This document shows, piece by piece, positions 26,801 through 33,605 of a DNA stretch of 64,000 nucleotides. The translations under genes and the position numbers were made by a program. Position 1 is the stretch's first letter; the number at the start of each line of letters is the position of its first letter. The DNA comes from Micromonospora antibiotica (GTDB lineage Bacteria; Actinomycetota; Actinomycetes; Mycobacteriales; Micromonosporaceae), in the NCBI RefSeq assembly GCF_017599305.1, contig NZ_JAGFWR010000032.1, positions 1 through 64,000 of the forward strand, given 5' to 3'. The notes under the pieces were generated by a model. It searched no databases. It was not told the origin of the DNA and saw nothing but the letters and a program-made list of their open reading frames with translations.

Positions 26801-27327
26801 AGGTCGAAGGCGAACGACACCCGTCCGGCCAGGAAGCTGCGGGCACCGCCGGTCGCCGCGTGCAGGTCCAGCACCGACGCGTCACTGAGCAGGTGCCCGT
26901 AGGCGGAGGACATGCCGCCGATGTAGACACCGGTGCGGGTCGTGGACAGCCGCTCGCGGGTCAGGCCCGCGTCGGCGAGCGCCTCGGCCGCGGTCTCCAG
27001 CAGCAGGCGCTGCTGGGGGTCCATCCGCTCCGCCTCCCGGGGCGCCACCCCGAAGTAGCCGGCGTCGAACTGGTCGATCTGGTCGAGGAAGCCGCCCCGG
27101 CGGCTGATGATCCGGTTCGGCGTGCCCGGTCGCGGGTCGTGGTAGGCGTCGATGTCGTACCGGCTGGCCGGCACCTCGGTGATCGCGTCACCGCCACCGC
27201 TGAGCAGTTGCCAGAGCTGCGCCGGTCCGTCGGCCCCCGGGAAGCGGCAGCCGATGCCCACCACGGCGACCGGAGTCCCGGTCGGTTTCCCGACCTGCGA
27301 CCGTGCCGACTCGCCCCGTCCGGTCAT
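20860..27327 (-). CDS. Iterative type I polyketide synthase, KS-AT-DH-ER-KR-ACP (Mas-like)
   Basis: 2155 residues with a full reducing set. KS about 18-445 (Cys187 in DCACSSSL, EAHGTGT, NIGHTEAAAG). AT about 565-870 (Ser640 in GHSMGE; VASH at 740-743, the methylmalonyl-type signature). DH about 910-1180 (His924 in DHQVQG, Asp1084 in HPALLDACGQ). ER about 1410-1730 (HHATGGVGLAAVQ near 1554). KR about 1750-1950 (TGGLGDLG, Tyr near 1900 in GAYAAAN). ACP Ser2109 in GLDSLMAVE. Length and order match mycocerosic-acid synthase, which makes methyl-branched fatty chains. No thioesterase domain. Start ATG 27327 follows GAGAGG; the frame is open further upstream. The SARP-type element lies 57 bases ahead. 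Confidence 0.95.
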   Translation of the reverse strand: MTGRGESARSQVGKPTGTPVAVVGIGCRFPGADGPAQLWQLLSGGGDAITEVPASRYDIDAYHDPRPGTPNRIISRRGGFLDQIDQFDAGYFGVAPREAERMDPQQRLLLETAAEALADAGLTRERLSTTRTGVYIGGMSSAYGHLLSDASVLDLHAATGGARSFLAGRVSFAFDLRGPSMAVDCACSSSLAALHLAYQSVRNGETQLALAGGVNLVLSPEETIPFSAARMLAPDGRCKFGSAHGDGFVRSEGVAVLVLKPLERAEADGDAIHAVIYGSAVGNDGQSGGYLLTPSQPGQEETLRAAYADAGVSAGLVDYVEAHGTGTAAGDPVELRALGVVTGEGRDGRSPCLVGSVKTNIGHTEAAAGLAGVIKAVLALQHREIPPSLHAEELTGAVDWTGLRLRLVRERTPWPQTDRPGLVGVSSFGISGTNAHVVLGGYAPAPAPARADGDEAQLLVLSAPDPDALAALATGYARFLGPGGAGRELPLRDVCFSAATRRDHHEHRLTAVGTSPDELVERLRAYAAGESRPRLGVTASAPVEGDRPAVVFVFPGQGSQWDGMGRELLAGSPVFRDMLTRCDEAVRAETGWSLLARLTGEADAPASIDTIQPTLWAMQTALCALLRDWGIEPDHVVGHSMGEVAAACASGALSLADAAAVICRRSRLLKTVAGQGAMYSVELSVTDAQAALAGHEHLVGVAVSNSPGSTVLSGDPQALAAIVADLEGRGVFCRQVKVDVASHSPQMEQLREELLASLGDIVPRAGRTPLHSTVDDAPCDGSGWDAAYWVRNLREPVRFGGAVAHLAGRGETVFVEISPHPILLPAIREALALAGSGGAAVGCLRRDEPERASLLDTVGALHRAGCPVDWHRVSGGPPPRYVRLPSYPWQRQRYWLVPPVAGRPAPHRVERVVDLTHERYLLDHQVQGTVVVPGTAYAEMVHAAADGICGGQTPVLRDIRYVDALFLRPDQPAPALATTFTPRGPDTWDFAVTGAEATHVTGTVTRTPPAGRRTLPLDTIRAACPDHLTGADFYRRFAERGNEWRGAFQGVAELWLGDGQALGRIQAPAGVDPTGYTCHPALLDACGQVLASLIPAGDRSSAFVLGSIDELSIHPDPGTPAWAHAVAVTAWRSDSVCGDLVVSDADGRVIVEITGLRLQYLQPPDSVRDPDGWFHELRWQPLPALPDVPRPGDRRLVLADRTGVGGALDAEVRVFAGTGYRRLAADHYEIDPTAPAQYRRLLADVRADFDGLTPTEVVHLWALDVDQPDDSAPVQRQAQDAERLGCASVLRLLRALADAGLAEPPRLTLVTRGAHRAGDTDRSVSMWQGAVWGLGRVLAHEHRDLRCALVDLDPAGSPAELAAALGRELAGAGPEDQVALRGDRRYAARLRSSSVGVRRPDGGEVAHQVQATVPGMLDGMRLVPVPRRAPGPGEVEVRADYLALNYRDVLVAMDMYPSLSDRPATVIGECAGTVTRVGPGVAGLRPGDEVVAIALETPAASYLCVNAHLVRRRPARLTPQEAATVPVGLVTAYQSLVHLAQVRPGERVLIHHATGGVGLAAVQVARWRGAEVYATAGSPEKRALLRMMGVAHVSDSRGTGFADEIREATRGEGVDVVLNTLAGEGLLKSVELLADRGRYVELSRRDLVEGTRLDLRLLARGASFFVVDVVDLGLSDPRRIGAILEETLALVQAGLLEPLPHRVFPAAELVGAFRHMAQARHIGKVLVSTAELTVPAPVEVAAPHRPVRLDPAAGYLVTGGLGDLGRVVTDWLVREGARHIVLTGRTPLDRTGGEGWLADLRRHGVRVAYEAVDVADEEAMRAVLRHHEQDGPAIGGVVHAAGIIEYGALSELDDQVLSAVLRPKVTGAAVLHRLFAERPLDFFVLFSSGSAVLSSPMLGAYAAANAALDSLADQRRLAGATALSVNWGFWSVGMPARVGRQQGRAINPAGMDTFSPREGIEALRLLLARDATHGVVLPADWRRWATAHPDAAASPLLRDLLAEPTTAAAPAHAVPWSPSPTPRPTDTGTPVPDVTAPVPAAPVTAVASATGSVPVGPGVGQVAAPGVADTLTDQDAVQRYLAGVLAEVLGMPSAQVHPRRPLKRQGLDSLMAVEVRTRVQRDLGMMLPIAKMLGGHSVADLAGEVFSQLGDPGRD

Positions 27328-27383
27328 CCGGCCCGCCTCTCTCGGCATTGTGTGATGGCTGCGACCCGAGTCTCCCGGCCACG

Positions 27384-27443
27384 CCTTGGAAATGGCTTGA
27401 GAAACTACGGACATCAATGGTCAGACCCGCTAGCCTCTCGGTC
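27384..27443 (-). promoter_or_regulatory. Bipartite regulatory element, copy 2, upstream of the synthase
   Basis: On the minus strand, box A gaccgagaggctagcggg runs 27443-27426 and box B ctcaagccatttccaagg 27401-27384, with the same 42-base spacing as copy 1 at 12235-12294. Box B contains TCAAGCC and CCAAGGC starting 11 bp apart. It lies 57 bases upstream of the synthase start and points at it, as expected for an activator site. The spacing, plus a non-conserved spacer, indicates selection on two protein contacts. Confidence 0.7.
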
Positions 27444-27477
27444 GGGACCATCGGCGTGAGGCCCCAATTCCCCTCTT

Positions 27478-27642
27478 TTGCGGGTGCAGATGATCGACGA
27501 GTGGGGTCTGGAACCGTCCACCCGGCCGCGCCTGCTGCAGCGGGCGGGTCATGGCCGACGACCCGGTGCTGGCGGCGACGCCGAGGGCCGACGGACCGAA
27601 CCGGCTCCCCGACCACATCGTGCGTCGCCGGGCCCGGGCGGC
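27478..27642 (+). pseudogene. Frameshifted C-terminal remnant of a SARP gene
   Basis: The first part reads LRVQMIDEWGLEPSTRPRLLQRA. After one extra G near 27547 the next frame continues VMADDPVLAATPRADG and NRLPDHIVRRR. Together these align end to end with the C-terminus of the intact SARP at 11246-12088 (VEELGLEPSKRLHLLQQA, VLADDPALEVAPRDDG, LLDHLVLQR). The N-terminal 230 or so residues are missing. It begins 35 bases from the synthase regulatory element, as if a SARP gene once divergent from the synthase had been deleted. Confidence 0.75.
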
Positions 27643-27850
27643 GGTGCGGGAACGCCGTCGACCACTGCGCTTGAGAACGGCTCGACAACAGCTCTTGCGG
27701 GAGGCGGGGGCGGGTGGCGCTGCTCGACAGCGACCATGGTGGATAGATAGTTTGGCAGCCGGTCGACCCCCGCCCAGCTCGGGCAGCCGTCCCAGCGCGC
27801 GTCCGGTGCGGTCCCACGCCACGATCCGCCAGCACGATTGGACGCCGAAG

Positions 27851-28672
27851 ATGAGGGTCATCACCATCGCCACCGACCTCGAACACCCCTTCCTGCGCAG
27901 ACTGCTGGAACCGTCCTGCGCGGCGGCGGGACTCAGGCTGGTCGTCCTGGAGGGCACGCAGAAGGGTTTCCGGCCGAGGGACAAACGCGCGTTACTGACC
28001 GAATACCTCGACCGGCACGTGGCACCCGACGAGTTGGTGATGTTCACCGACGCGTACGACACGCTCCTCCTGCGGGGGGCGGATCACATCCTCGACACGT
28101 ACGCGGGCTTCCCGCAACGTGTCGTGTTCAGTGCCGAGTCGAACTGCTGGCCGCTGGGCAACGTCGGCCTCGCCCTACACGACAGCCCGCCCGTGCGCCC
28201 GTACCCCTATCTCAACAGCGGTGGTTTCATCGGGCCGGCCGGCGACATCGTGGCCCTCTCCGCGAAGTACCCGAAGCCCCCCAGCGAGCACTTTCCCCTC
28301 CTGGGTCGCCTGAGGGCGCACGGCGTCGACCCGGACCGGCTGCACGCCACCAGCGACCAGTACCACTGGATGCTCGTCCAGCTCCTCGAACCGGACACCG
28401 TCGGGCTCGACCACGGCGCGGTCCTGTTCGAGAACTTCGCCCCGGCGGTCGCGAACTTCTGTGAGCTGTCCCGCTGGACGAGCGACTTCCGCGCCAACGG
28501 CCGGCAGGCGGCCAGCTACCGACGGGAGCGTACGAGGCTCGAGTCGCGGTTGCAGTCACCCAGCGGGGCCGCCCAGGTGCACTTCGCCTCCGCCCTGGCC
28601 AAGACGGTGGTCCTCGACCTCCTCGACGAGGGGCAGCTGCCCTCCTGGCTGGCGGGGGTGTTGCCGCGGTGA
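27851..28672 (+). CDS. PLOD/procollagen-type glycosyltransferase domain protein
   Basis: A 273-residue GT-A protein. It opens MRVITIATDLEHPFLRRLLEPSC, has the metal-binding aspartates in VMFTDAYDTLLL near residues 66-74, then VVFSAESNCWP and YPYLNSGGFIGPA, which are hallmarks of the lysyl-hydroxylase (LH3/PLOD) glycosyltransferase domain and its viral and bacterial relatives. It probably transfers a hexose from a UDP-sugar. The frame stays open upstream to 27551 through the SARP remnant; the ATG at 27851 starts exactly at the conserved N-terminus. Its stop overlaps the methyltransferase-like gene (GTGA), forming a two-gene unit just outside the polyketide genes. Confidence 0.82.
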   Translation: MRVITIATDLEHPFLRRLLEPSCAAAGLRLVVLEGTQKGFRPRDKRALLTEYLDRHVAPDELVMFTDAYDTLLLRGADHILDTYAGFPQRVVFSAESNCWPLGNVGLALHDSPPVRPYPYLNSGGFIGPAGDIVALSAKYPKPPSEHFPLLGRLRAHGVDPDRLHATSDQYHWMLVQLLEPDTVGLDHGAVLFENFAPAVANFCELSRWTSDFRANGRQAASYRRERTRLESRLQSPSGAAQVHFASALAKTVVLDLLDEGQLPSWLAGVLPR

Positions 28673-29367
28673 ACGCCCGGCCGGAATACGAGGAGCGCCA
28701 CCGCCCCTCCCTGCAACGCAACGAACTCCAACGCAACGACCTGCTGGCCATGCAGGCACTGGCCCCGCTGTCGCTGACGTACCTGCCGTGGAGCGCGAGC
28801 GCCATGCGGCCGAGCGGGGTCGTCGCGGTGCTCAACGAGATCCTGGTCAACCAGCGTCGGTCCGTCGTCGAGCTGGGCAGTGGCGTCTCCACCTTCTACA
28901 TCGGCCGGCTCCTGCGGCAGCGGGGCGGGCACCTGTGGACCGTGGAGCACGACGAACGCTGGGCGGCACTGCTCGGTCAGGAGTTGGCGCGCGAGGGCCT
29001 CGGCGACGTGGTGACCGTGGTGCACGCCCCCCTGGTGCCGGTGGAGTCCCGCTGGCCGGACGAGGAGTCGACCTGGTACGAGCAGCGCCGTCTCGCGGAG
29101 ATGACCGCGGGCCGGGCCGTCGACCTGCTCGTCGTCGACGGACCGCCCGCCTACCAGGCGGCGAACGCGCACGCCCGGCATCCCGCCGGGCCCTTCTTCG
29201 CCGCGCGGTTCGCCGAGGACTTCGCCGTCGTGCTCGACGACATCGACCGGCGTGGTGAACAGGACATCATGCGGTGCTGGGAAGACGAGATCGGGGTGAC
29301 GTTCGAGCACCGCCCGACCAACGGCCGGATCGGTATCGGCCGGCCCGGACCGGCGTTCACCGTGTAG
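28669..29367 (+). CDS. Class I SAM-dependent methyltransferase-like protein
   Basis: A 232-residue Rossmann-type protein. Motif I reads VVELGSGVSTFYIGRLL near residue 65, the acidic ribose contact is LWTVEHDERWAALL, and DLLVVDGPPAYQ forms motif II. This is the Methyltransf_24 or surface-polysaccharide-associated type, in which not every member has shown methyl transfer. It starts with GTG overlapping the stop of the glycosyltransferase, so the two proteins probably act on the same glycan or natural product. The substrate is unknown. Confidence 0.8.
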   Translation: MNARPEYEERHRPSLQRNELQRNDLLAMQALAPLSLTYLPWSASAMRPSGVVAVLNEILVNQRRSVVELGSGVSTFYIGRLLRQRGGHLWTVEHDERWAALLGQELAREGLGDVVTVVHAPLVPVESRWPDEESTWYEQRRLAEMTAGRAVDLLVVDGPPAYQAANAHARHPAGPFFAARFAEDFAVVLDDIDRRGEQDIMRCWEDEIGVTFEHRPTNGRIGIGRPGPAFTV

Positions 29368-29530
29368 AAACCCCGTACGGGTCCTCCTGCCGACGCCCGG
29401 GAAACGCCCGGACGCTGCCGGTGCCGCCCTGCGCCCGACCGTCGCTGGTCGCGACGTCGTCGGTCGGGCCGGCCGGTGCGTGAACCTGATCGTCCGCGCG
29501 TCCGACTGTTGAGGGTGACGGGAGGACGAG

Positions 29531-30055
29531 ATGACCGATGAGCTGCTGGTGGTACGCGCTCAACTCGGCGACCGGACGGCGCTGGCCGAGATGGTGGCCC
29601 GGTGGCGCGTGCCGGTGTGGCGGTACGTCCAGCGCATGCTGGACGCCGACCGGGCCGACGACGTCAGTCAGGAGATCTGGCTGGCCGTGGTGCGTGGCCT
29701 GCCCCGACTGCGGGAACCCACCCGGTTCGCGCCGTGGCTGTTCGCCATCGCCCGGCGTTCGGTGGTCGACCGTCTCCGCACCGAGTACGCCGCAGCACCC
29801 GAGACGCCGGTGCGCGACGACAGGTGCGTCGAGGACCTGAGTGAGACGGTGGTGGCGCGTGCGGAACTCGTCGGCGCGCTCACCAGCCTGCCGGTCCTGG
29901 AGCGGGAGATCCTCGTCCTGCACTACCTGGAGGACCTGTCGGTGCAGGACTGCGCACACATCTGCCGCGTTCCGGTCGGCACGGTCAAGTCGCGGCTGAA
30001 CCGGGCCCGGCGTCTGCTGCGGGAACATCTGAGCGAGAAGGGGTACCAATCATGA
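29531..30055 (+). CDS. ECF-family RNA polymerase sigma factor
   Basis: A 174-residue protein with region 2 at about residues 10-75 (LAEMVARWRVPVWRYVQRML, DDVSQEIWLAVVRGL) and region 4 at about 118-168 (LPVLEREILVLHYLEDLSVQDCAHICRVPVGTVKSRL). GGGAGG precedes the ATG at 29531. Its last codons overlap the ATG of a membrane protein gene, the usual place for an anti-sigma factor. The regulon is unknown. Confidence 0.92.
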   Translation: MTDELLVVRAQLGDRTALAEMVARWRVPVWRYVQRMLDADRADDVSQEIWLAVVRGLPRLREPTRFAPWLFAIARRSVVDRLRTEYAAAPETPVRDDRCVEDLSETVVARAELVGALTSLPVLEREILVLHYLEDLSVQDCAHICRVPVGTVKSRLNRARRLLREHLSEKGYQS

Positions 30056-30534
30056 CCGACGAGCCAGGCCTGTCGGCCCGGGAGATGCTCGACCGGCTCG
30101 ATACGACGTTGTCCCGTGGGACCCGCATCCGGGCGGTGGCGGCCCTGCTGGCCGGGCTGGCCGGCGCGGTGTTCGTGACCTCGCTGTGGTGGAGCGAGCC
30201 GGGTCCACTGCCGGACCGCACCCACCTGTCGTTCACGCTGCTCACCGTGTTCTGCCTGGCCTGGGCGGGCTACGGGGGCTGGCTGCTGACCCGCCGGGTG
30301 CCGCTGTTCGCCACCGAGCAGGTGGTCGCCGCCGGGATCGCCCTGGCCGCTTCCGTCGGCACCACCGGGATCACGGTCGTCGCGGCGGCACGCAGCGGCA
30401 CCGGACCGGGCCCGGCGCTCGCGGTCGGGGGGCTGTTCATCGCGGCAGCGGCGACGTTGGCCGTCCGCGCCAGGGCCCGTCGTGCCGCGCTGCTGCGCCG
30501 GATGCGGCAGTTGACGCGACAGGAGGGCCCATGA
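30052..30534 (+). CDS. Membrane protein, probable partner of the adjacent ECF sigma factor
   Basis: A 160-residue protein with a hydrophilic N-terminus of about 28 residues followed by four hydrophobic segments (about 30-50, 60-80, 88-112 and 118-138) and a basic C-terminal tail (RARARRAALLRRMRQL). There is no zinc finger. Its start overlaps the sigma factor stop (ATGA), and by position it may sequester or sense for the sigma factor. The family is not recognised. The next ATG overlaps its stop but opens only a 33-codon frame of no recognisable character. Confidence 0.7.
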   Translation: MTDEPGLSAREMLDRLDTTLSRGTRIRAVAALLAGLAGAVFVTSLWWSEPGPLPDRTHLSFTLLTVFCLAWAGYGGWLLTRRVPLFATEQVVAAGIALAASVGTTGITVVAAARSGTGPGPALAVGGLFIAAAATLAVRARARRAALLRRMRQLTRQEGP

Positions 30535-30681
30535 TCGCCCGCAGGCCGGCCGGGTGGCGGGCACCCCGCGCTCCACGGCGTACCTTCTGCGGCGGGCATG
30601 CGTCCCTGATCCTGGCCCACGGGCGCGGGTGACGACCGGCGTGCCCACGCCTCACGGGCGTCCGGACACTAGGGTCGGCCC

Positions 30682-31581
30682 ATGGTGCGGACGGAGATTC
30701 TGGTGCGGCAGGGCGAGGACCTCATCGTGCACGACGCCACCCGGACGCGATACCAGCTGGCCTCGGTGAGCAAGCAGTTCACCGCGGCCGCCGTGCTCCT
30801 GCTCATCCGGGACGGCAGGCTGCTCCTCGACGATGTCGTGGGCCGGTGGATCGACGGCTGCCCGGACGATTGGCGGGACATCACGCTGCACCACCTGCTC
30901 ACCCACACCTCGGGCCTCGGCCACTGGGACGACTATCCGATGATCGACCTGGCCCGGTGGGTCGAGCCCGACGACCTGCTGACGACCTTCCACCGCGTAC
31001 CACTGCGGTATCCGCCGGGCGGGGGCTGGAGCTACAGCAGTCCGGGATACGTGCTGTTGGCGCGCGTCGTCGAACGGGCCGCCGACACGCCCTACCGGGT
31101 CTTCCTTGCCGATCGCCTCTGCGGTCCCCTCGGCCTGACCAGGACGTTCGCGGGCGCGGGCGCGGGGCGGCCGGACCTGGCGTCCGGCCATGACGCCGAG
31201 GGCCGGCCGTTGCCGACCTGGGAACTTGACGTGGTGGGCATGGGTGCCGGAGACGTGTGGTCGACGGCAGAGGAGGTGTTGACCTGGACAGATGCCCTGC
31301 AGGACGGCCGGCTGCTGGGCGAACCGTACCGGACGCTGATGCTCACCGAACGGGCACGGACCGGCAGGGGGCCCGGGGAGAGTGGTTACGGCTACGGCGT
31401 CTTCGTCGGCGAGCACGACGGCCGACGGTGGTGGCACCACAGCGGCGACAACGCGGGTTTCCGGGCGTTCACCGCCAACATTCCCGACCTGGGCCGTCGC
31501 GTCGTGGTCCTCAGCAACACCGAAGCGACGGGTGCCGGCACCGTGACGCCGCTGCTCACGGACAGCAGGCAACGCGGGTGA
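30682..31581 (+). CDS. Serine hydrolase of the class C beta-lactamase/penicillin-binding family
   Basis: A 299-residue protein. The nucleophile motif SVSK (SxxK) is at about residues 29-32, the YxN-like motif reads YSSPGY near 115, and HHSGDN (HxG type) is near 255. All three active-site elements of the family are present. It has no signal peptide, so it is likely cytoplasmic and acts as an esterase or peptidase rather than on antibiotics. It is rather short at the N-terminus, starting only 28 residues before the SxxK motif. An upstream start is not available in frame. Confidence 0.85.
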   Translation: MVRTEILVRQGEDLIVHDATRTRYQLASVSKQFTAAAVLLLIRDGRLLLDDVVGRWIDGCPDDWRDITLHHLLTHTSGLGHWDDYPMIDLARWVEPDDLLTTFHRVPLRYPPGGGWSYSSPGYVLLARVVERAADTPYRVFLADRLCGPLGLTRTFAGAGAGRPDLASGHDAEGRPLPTWELDVVGMGAGDVWSTAEEVLTWTDALQDGRLLGEPYRTLMLTERARTGRGPGESGYGYGVFVGEHDGRRWWHHSGDNAGFRAFTANIPDLGRRVVVLSNTEATGAGTVTPLLTDSRQRG

Positions 31582-31690
31582 CCGGTCGTCGCAGTCCGCC
31601 GAAGGCAGCGGGCCGGGCACTCCACCACTGGATGCCCAACGCCGACCCGCGCCGGGACACACTGTCGGTCGGGGTGGTTAGCATCGCCCC

Positions 31691-32641
31691 ATGATCGAGG
31701 AGCTGGTCCGCCAGGCGTCCGTCGGCGACGACGACGCGGTCGAGGAGTTGTCCCAGGTCGCGGACACCGAGCCGGGCAGGCTGACGCCGCACCTGGGCTC
31801 GCTGCTCGACCACGACGTGCTGTGGCCGGGAAAGCTGTACCGGGCGGCGGACGCCGACGTGGTGCGTCGGGTCGTCGCGCGCGTCGACGGGGGGCGGACA
31901 CCGGAGCAGCTCAACCACCTGCTGGTCGCCCTGGCGCACACCGCCCACCCGCTGGCCGAGGACGCCCTGCGTCGCTGGTCGGCCCAGCCGCCGCCCGGCG
32001 CGGACACGCTGCACGTCGACGTCCTGGACTACGCGCCCGAGGGCGGCTGGACGGTCGACCCGCAGGGCCACCGGCGCGACCTGTGCGGGGACACCGCGTA
32101 CCGGTGGCTCATGCGCGAGGCACCACGGCGGCCGGACGGGGCGATCTGCCCGTGGTGCGCGTCGCCGCTGTGGACGGCTGCGGACCTCGACCCGGCGGAC
32201 CCCGCCGTCGGTGTCGCGTTGGCGCACACCGGCTGGTCCGGTCGCCTGGTGATCGAGACGTGCCACTTCTGCGCCTGTTACACGACGCTGTACAGCCGGG
32301 TCACGCCGGACGGCGGCACCGGCTGGTGGGCCGGTAACACCCGCCCCGACCATCTCGGCCCCGCCGGGGCGGAGGATCCGCCCGCGCTGCTGCCGGTCCC
32401 CGGGGCGGCCCGGGAGAGCCCCTATCAGGCCAGCGCGTGGGACCGGGGCGGTTCGACGCTTGGTGGCCGGCCCGACTGGATCCAGGACGCCGACCACCCC
32501 GACTGCCCCGGGTGCCGGCAGCCGATGGACTACGTCGGTCTGGTCGGCGGCGCGGACCTGGACGAGTACGGCGAGGGCGCCTACTACCTGCACCTGCACC
32601 GGCCGTGCGGGTTCGCCGCCGTCAACTACCAGCAGAGCTGA
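31691..32641 (+). CDS. Conserved hypothetical protein with several CxxC zinc-ribbon pairs
   Basis: A 316-residue protein. Residues 1-100 are helical and HEAT-like. Cysteine pairs follow at CPWCASPLW (near 155), CHFCACY (near 195) and CPGCRQPMDY (near 275), and a late GEGAYYLHLHRPCGF resembles the end of DUF1963-type proteins. The paired cysteines suggest one or two bound zinc ions. The function is unknown. It overlaps the tail of an oppositely oriented gene remnant by 16 bases. Confidence 0.7.
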   Translation: MIEELVRQASVGDDDAVEELSQVADTEPGRLTPHLGSLLDHDVLWPGKLYRAADADVVRRVVARVDGGRTPEQLNHLLVALAHTAHPLAEDALRRWSAQPPPGADTLHVDVLDYAPEGGWTVDPQGHRRDLCGDTAYRWLMREAPRRPDGAICPWCASPLWTAADLDPADPAVGVALAHTGWSGRLVIETCHFCACYTTLYSRVTPDGGTGWWAGNTRPDHLGPAGAEDPPALLPVPGAARESPYQASAWDRGGSTLGGRPDWIQDADHPDCPGCRQPMDYVGLVGGADLDEYGEGAYYLHLHRPCGFAAVNYQQS

Positions 32642-32955
32642 CCTGCGTCACCCCTGCCGTCGCGCGACGGTGGGGCGAGCGTCGACGCGCACCACTGCCG
32701 GAACGTGGTTCCGCCGCCCCCGTCGGGTGCGGGCGGATAGACGCCGGCGGCCTGCGCCCGGGCCATCTCGACCATGGCGTCGACGACCGCCGGGCTCGCT
32801 CCGGTCGCCGTGTACCGGGCGCGGTACTCGTCGAACGTGGCCCGGTGGTAGGTGACCGGCCGGCCGAGCGTCTCGGAGATGATCTGTGCCAGTTCGCGGG
32901 GAGTGTGGTCGACGGGTTGCCGGACGGGGACGCCGGCCTGGTCGGTCCAGGTGCG
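32626..32955 (-). pseudogene. C-terminal remnant of an NmrA-like NAD(P)-binding protein
   Basis: About 105 residues. DHTPRELAQIISETLGRPVTYH, FDEYRARYTATGASPAVVDAMVEM and the terminal TTFRQWCASTLAP match the C-terminal third of atypical SDRs of the NmrA/azoreductase-like group. No Rossmann nucleotide motif is found upstream in any frame on this strand, so the first two thirds are missing. The exact 5' limit of the remnant is uncertain. The intervening 250 bases up to the next gene carry no recognisable coding sequence. Confidence 0.6.
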
Positions 32956-33208
32956 GTCGGTGAGCAGTGCCGTCGCCGCCGACCGCCCGGCCGACGCCTG
33001 TGCGCCGCGGGCCGCCGGGGTGCCCGGCCCCGGACGGGTGAGGGTCGCCCCCTGACCGGCCGGAGCGGTCGCGCCGGGCAACAGGGAATCGAGGCGCTCA
33101 CCGCCCGGGGCGGCCACCCGCGCCGGTGTCGCGCGGATGGCGGCCTGTCGTACGGACGGGTGCGGTGAACCCGGCGGCCCGTGGGCCGGGGCCGCTCGTC
33201 GTCGGGGC

Positions 33209-33469
33209 TCAGCCCGCGATCGCGGCCCGGAAGTACCAGCCGTTGTACTGGCTGTCGGGCAGGGTGCGGTAGACGCAGCTGTTGGCCACCTCACCCCAGT
33301 AGCTGGCGTCGATGCGGTACTGCTCGCACTCCTCGTACGTGGCGAAGGCCCCGTTCCAGTCGAACGGCACGGCGGCGGCCGGGGCCGGCTGGACGGTGAA
33401 ACTGACGGCGGCCGCCGCGGTGGCGACCACCGCGAGTCGGGTGAACCGGCGGCGCATCGGCTGGGGCAT
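33209..33469 (-). CDS. Small secreted protein
   Basis: An 86-residue precursor with a signal peptide (MPQPMRRRFTRL, hydrophobic AVVATAAAAVSF, cleavage near APAAA-VP). The mature peptide of about 53 residues is rich in aromatic residues and has two cysteines (YEECEQYR and NSCVYR), probably one disulfide. AAGGA precedes the ATG. Related small secreted proteins are common in actinomycetes without known function. Confidence 0.75.
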   Translation of the reverse strand: MPQPMRRRFTRLAVVATAAAAVSFTVQPAPAAAVPFDWNGAFATYEECEQYRIDASYWGEVANSCVYRTLPDSQYNGWYFRAAIAG

Positions 33470-33564
33470 GGGGGGTCCTTCCGCAGGGGTGACGGGACTG
33501 TGACCGATCGTAGATCCACAGTGGCCGATCACCGATCCACCGTTCGGGCAGGCCCCGGGAGGCG

Positions 33565-33592
33565 GGCGCGGGGCGGCCGGGCGCCCCGCGCC
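33565..33592 (-). terminator. 10-bp GC-rich hairpin
   Basis: Arms 33565-33574 (ggcgcggggc) and 33583-33592 are perfectly complementary with an 8-base loop. It lies 14 bases beyond the stop of the minus-strand gene at 33606-34016. Confidence 0.6.
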
Positions 33593-33605
33593 GGCACGGG
33601 AGGTG

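Noticed and set aside
30531..30632. 33-codon frame overlapping the membrane-protein stop by ATGA
   Set aside because: The overlap looks like coupling, but the peptide is basic, has no motif and no membrane segment; not enough to call a gene.
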